A stretch of DNA of 64,000 bases, from positions 186,001 through 250,000 of the forward strand of contig JADJMV010000008.1 in NCBI GenBank assembly GCA_016709445.1, written 5' to 3'. The notes below the pieces were generated by a model. It was given only the letters and a program-made list of their open reading frames with translations, did not search any database and was not told the DNA's origin. Position 1 is the first letter of the stretch. Each line of letters starts with the position of its first letter. The stretch comes from Phycisphaerales bacterium. Its GTDB lineage: Bacteria > Planctomycetota > Phycisphaerae > Phycisphaerales > UBA1924. Shown here one piece after another: positions 62,664-64,000 of the stretch. Position numbers and translations under genes: made by a program.

Positions 62664-64000
62664 ATGCGCCCAGCCCGCCCGCTCATCGGCCTCCTCGCGT
62701 CGGCCGCCTGCCTCGCAATGCCCGCCGAGGCCCAGCCGCTCTCCCACCGAGCCGATCACGCGACGCCCACCAAAGCGCTCGCCCCTCCCCCCGACCGCCA
62801 GGCCGCCGCCCGCCAAAGGGTGCAGCAATTCCTCGGCGACCTCCAGGGGTTCATCGACGACGACCCCGCCAAACGGTTCTCCGCGCTCTCCTCGCTCGCC
62901 ACCGCCACCCACGACGACCCCGACGCATCCTTCGTCCTCACGAAGATGGCCATCGATGCAGGACTCGCGGCCGGCAGGCTCGAAGCCGCCGCAGACCTCG
63001 CCCGACAACTCGCCGAAGACTTCGACCTCGATCCCCTCTCGCTCCGGACCGACCTGCTCCGCCAGGCCCTCGAACTCGCGGCGGCCGACGCCTCGCTCGA
63101 ATCGCAACTCCGCATCGAGATCCGCGCCGAAGCCGCGCACCTGCTCGAGACGGCGCTCGAGTCAGACCGCCCGGACCTGGCCAGCGACATAGTCCGCATC
63201 CGCCTCGATGCCCCCGGCCCGACGCCCACTCCCGAGGAACTTGCCGACATCATCACGTGGAGCCGCCTCATCGCCGAGTGGCGGGCCGCGCTGCAACCCG
63301 CCCGCGAAGCCGCCCTCCGCCTGCTCCAAGATCCCGCCGACCCCGCGGCCAACCTCGATGTCGGCTCTTATCTCTGCTTCACCAAGGGCGATTGGGAACA
63401 CGGGCTCTCCCTCCTTGCCCGCAGCGACGACCCGACACTCAACGCCCTCGCCAGCGCCCTCCTCAACACCGGCGACGATCCGCTGCGCTCCGATGCCGCC
63501 CGACGATTTCTCGACCTCGCCGACCAACAACAAGGCCTCGCCGCCTGGCGCACCCGGCTCTTCGCCGACTCCCTCATGCGCGACGCGTACCCCGACGCTT
63601 CTCCCCTCACCCGCCTCGCCCTCGAACAGAGCCTCATCAGCCGCCCACTTTTCATCTTCGGGCCCACCACCCAAGCCGACGAGGCCTGGCAGGCCGACAA
63701 CCTGCACTTCTGGGCCAATCACGGCCACGAAGGCCCCGGCTCCTGGGCCAATGTCGGATCCCAGGACCGCCACCCCGTCCTCGTCGCCAACCGCGCCGGC
63801 TACGTCGAGACGAAGTCCACCTTCCCACCCGAGGGCGTCACGCACTACCGAATCGAAGCCTCGATCTGGAGCGACATGGCCCCCGGCGCCTCCTTCGAGT
63901 TCTGCGGCCAGCGCCTCCACCTCGGCGGCCCCGAGGGCATCTCGCTCGAGGGTGGCTGGCGACCCGCCCAGACCATCCCCCTCTTCGATGGCGACAACCG
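62664..64000 (+). CDS. Exported helical-repeat protein with C-terminal beta domain (partial)
   Basis: The frame is open from 62664 to the window end, so at least 445 codons belong to an incomplete gene. The ATG at 62664 is preferred because GGAG lies 7 bases before it; ATG 62658 is too close to that site. A signal peptide (RPLIGLLASAACLAMPAEAQ) is followed by about 280 residues of TPR-like helices (RLEAAADLARQLAEDF, AREAALRLLQDPADPAANLD, SLLARSDDPTLNALASALLN). From about residue 350 the sequence turns beta-rich (NLHFWANHGHEGPGSWANVG, then THYRIEASIWSDMAPGASFE), which could be a carbohydrate-binding or NPCBM-like domain. I do not recognise the family. High Ala/Arg/Leu content matches its neighbours. 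Confidence 0.75.
   Translation, partial: MRPARPLIGLLASAACLAMPAEAQPLSHRADHATPTKALAPPPDRQAAARQRVQQFLGDLQGFIDDDPAKRFSALSSLATATHDDPDASFVLTKMAIDAGLAAGRLEAAADLARQLAEDFDLDPLSLRTDLLRQALELAAADASLESQLRIEIRAEAAHLLETALESDRPDLASDIVRIRLDAPGPTPTPEELADIITWSRLIAEWRAALQPAREAALRLLQDPADPAANLDVGSYLCFTKGDWEHGLSLLARSDDPTLNALASALLNTGDDPLRSDAARRFLDLADQQQGLAAWRTRLFADSLMRDAYPDASPLTRLALEQSLISRPLFIFGPTTQADEAWQADNLHFWANHGHEGPGSWANVGSQDRHPVLVANRAGYVETKSTFPPEGVTHYRIEASIWSDMAPGASFEFCGQRLHLGGPEGISLEGGWRPAQTIPLFDGDN

Overview
The window is GC-rich chromosomal DNA from a planctomycete, most likely of the Phycisphaerae type. This is inferred from gene content, not from a marker such as rRNA. The clues are: two secreted proteins that begin with a LEPR-XLL-like motif (LEDRKFFS at 1828, LEDRVVLS at 38093); two proteins ending in a paired-EF-hand dockerin, one of them terminating in Gly-Cys; a PEP-CTERM-like anchored protein; many Tat-exported Gfo/Idh/MocA oxidoreductases and TIM-barrel isomerases; and a divisome remnant (rsmH, ftsI) that shows a peptidoglycan-making cell. 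A single fliM implies flagella. There is no phage, insertion sequence, CRISPR array or rRNA. One tRNA, Gly-GCC, is present.

Layout. 1-8.4 kb: the end of a sugar-binding protein, a secreted esterase, a 1284-residue repeat/dockerin protein built from 747-bp tandem repeats, a patatin phospholipase and an RbsA-type ATPase. 8.4-13.4 kb: divergent secreted GH31 and GH13 enzymes for alpha-glucan breakdown. 13.4-26.7 kb: a sugar-oxidation region with three Tat-exported Gfo/Idh/MocA proteins, three TIM-barrel isomerase-like proteins, ApbE, an FGE/SUMF1 protein, the proton-translocating transhydrogenase PntAB and an MFS importer. 26.7-33.4 kb: a HEAT-repeat protein with a frameshift and a coupled small membrane protein, an unknown 182-residue protein, and ileS. 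33.4-38.1 kb: an NtrC-type regulator with a soluble kinase, then a LEPR-motif exoprotein broken by an in-frame TGA. 38.3-44.5 kb: a tricorn-type protease, tRNA-Gly and a frameshifted dsbD. 44.7-56.1 kb: fliM, then the translation operon nusA-infB-DUF503-rbfA followed by an HhH-like gene, a TPR protein and a YebC-family protein. 56.2-64 kb: a starch-module PEP-CTERM protein, the cluster rsmH-LysM-ftsL-like-ftsI, a frameshifted epimerase and the start of another exported protein.

How it fits together. The organism appears to degrade polysaccharides outside the cell (GH13, GH31, esterase, dockerin and PEP-CTERM proteins) and to process sugars in the periplasm with Tat-exported oxidoreductases and isomerases. 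PntAB could balance the resulting NADH and NADPH.

Four genes carry lesions: frameshifts near 27.65, 43.8 and 61.79 kb and an in-frame TGA at 36264. In each case the downstream reading clearly continues the same protein family, so either the sequence contains errors or several genes are decaying. Starts were chosen from Shine-Dalgarno spacing, signal peptides and family length; doubtful ones are stated in the entries.
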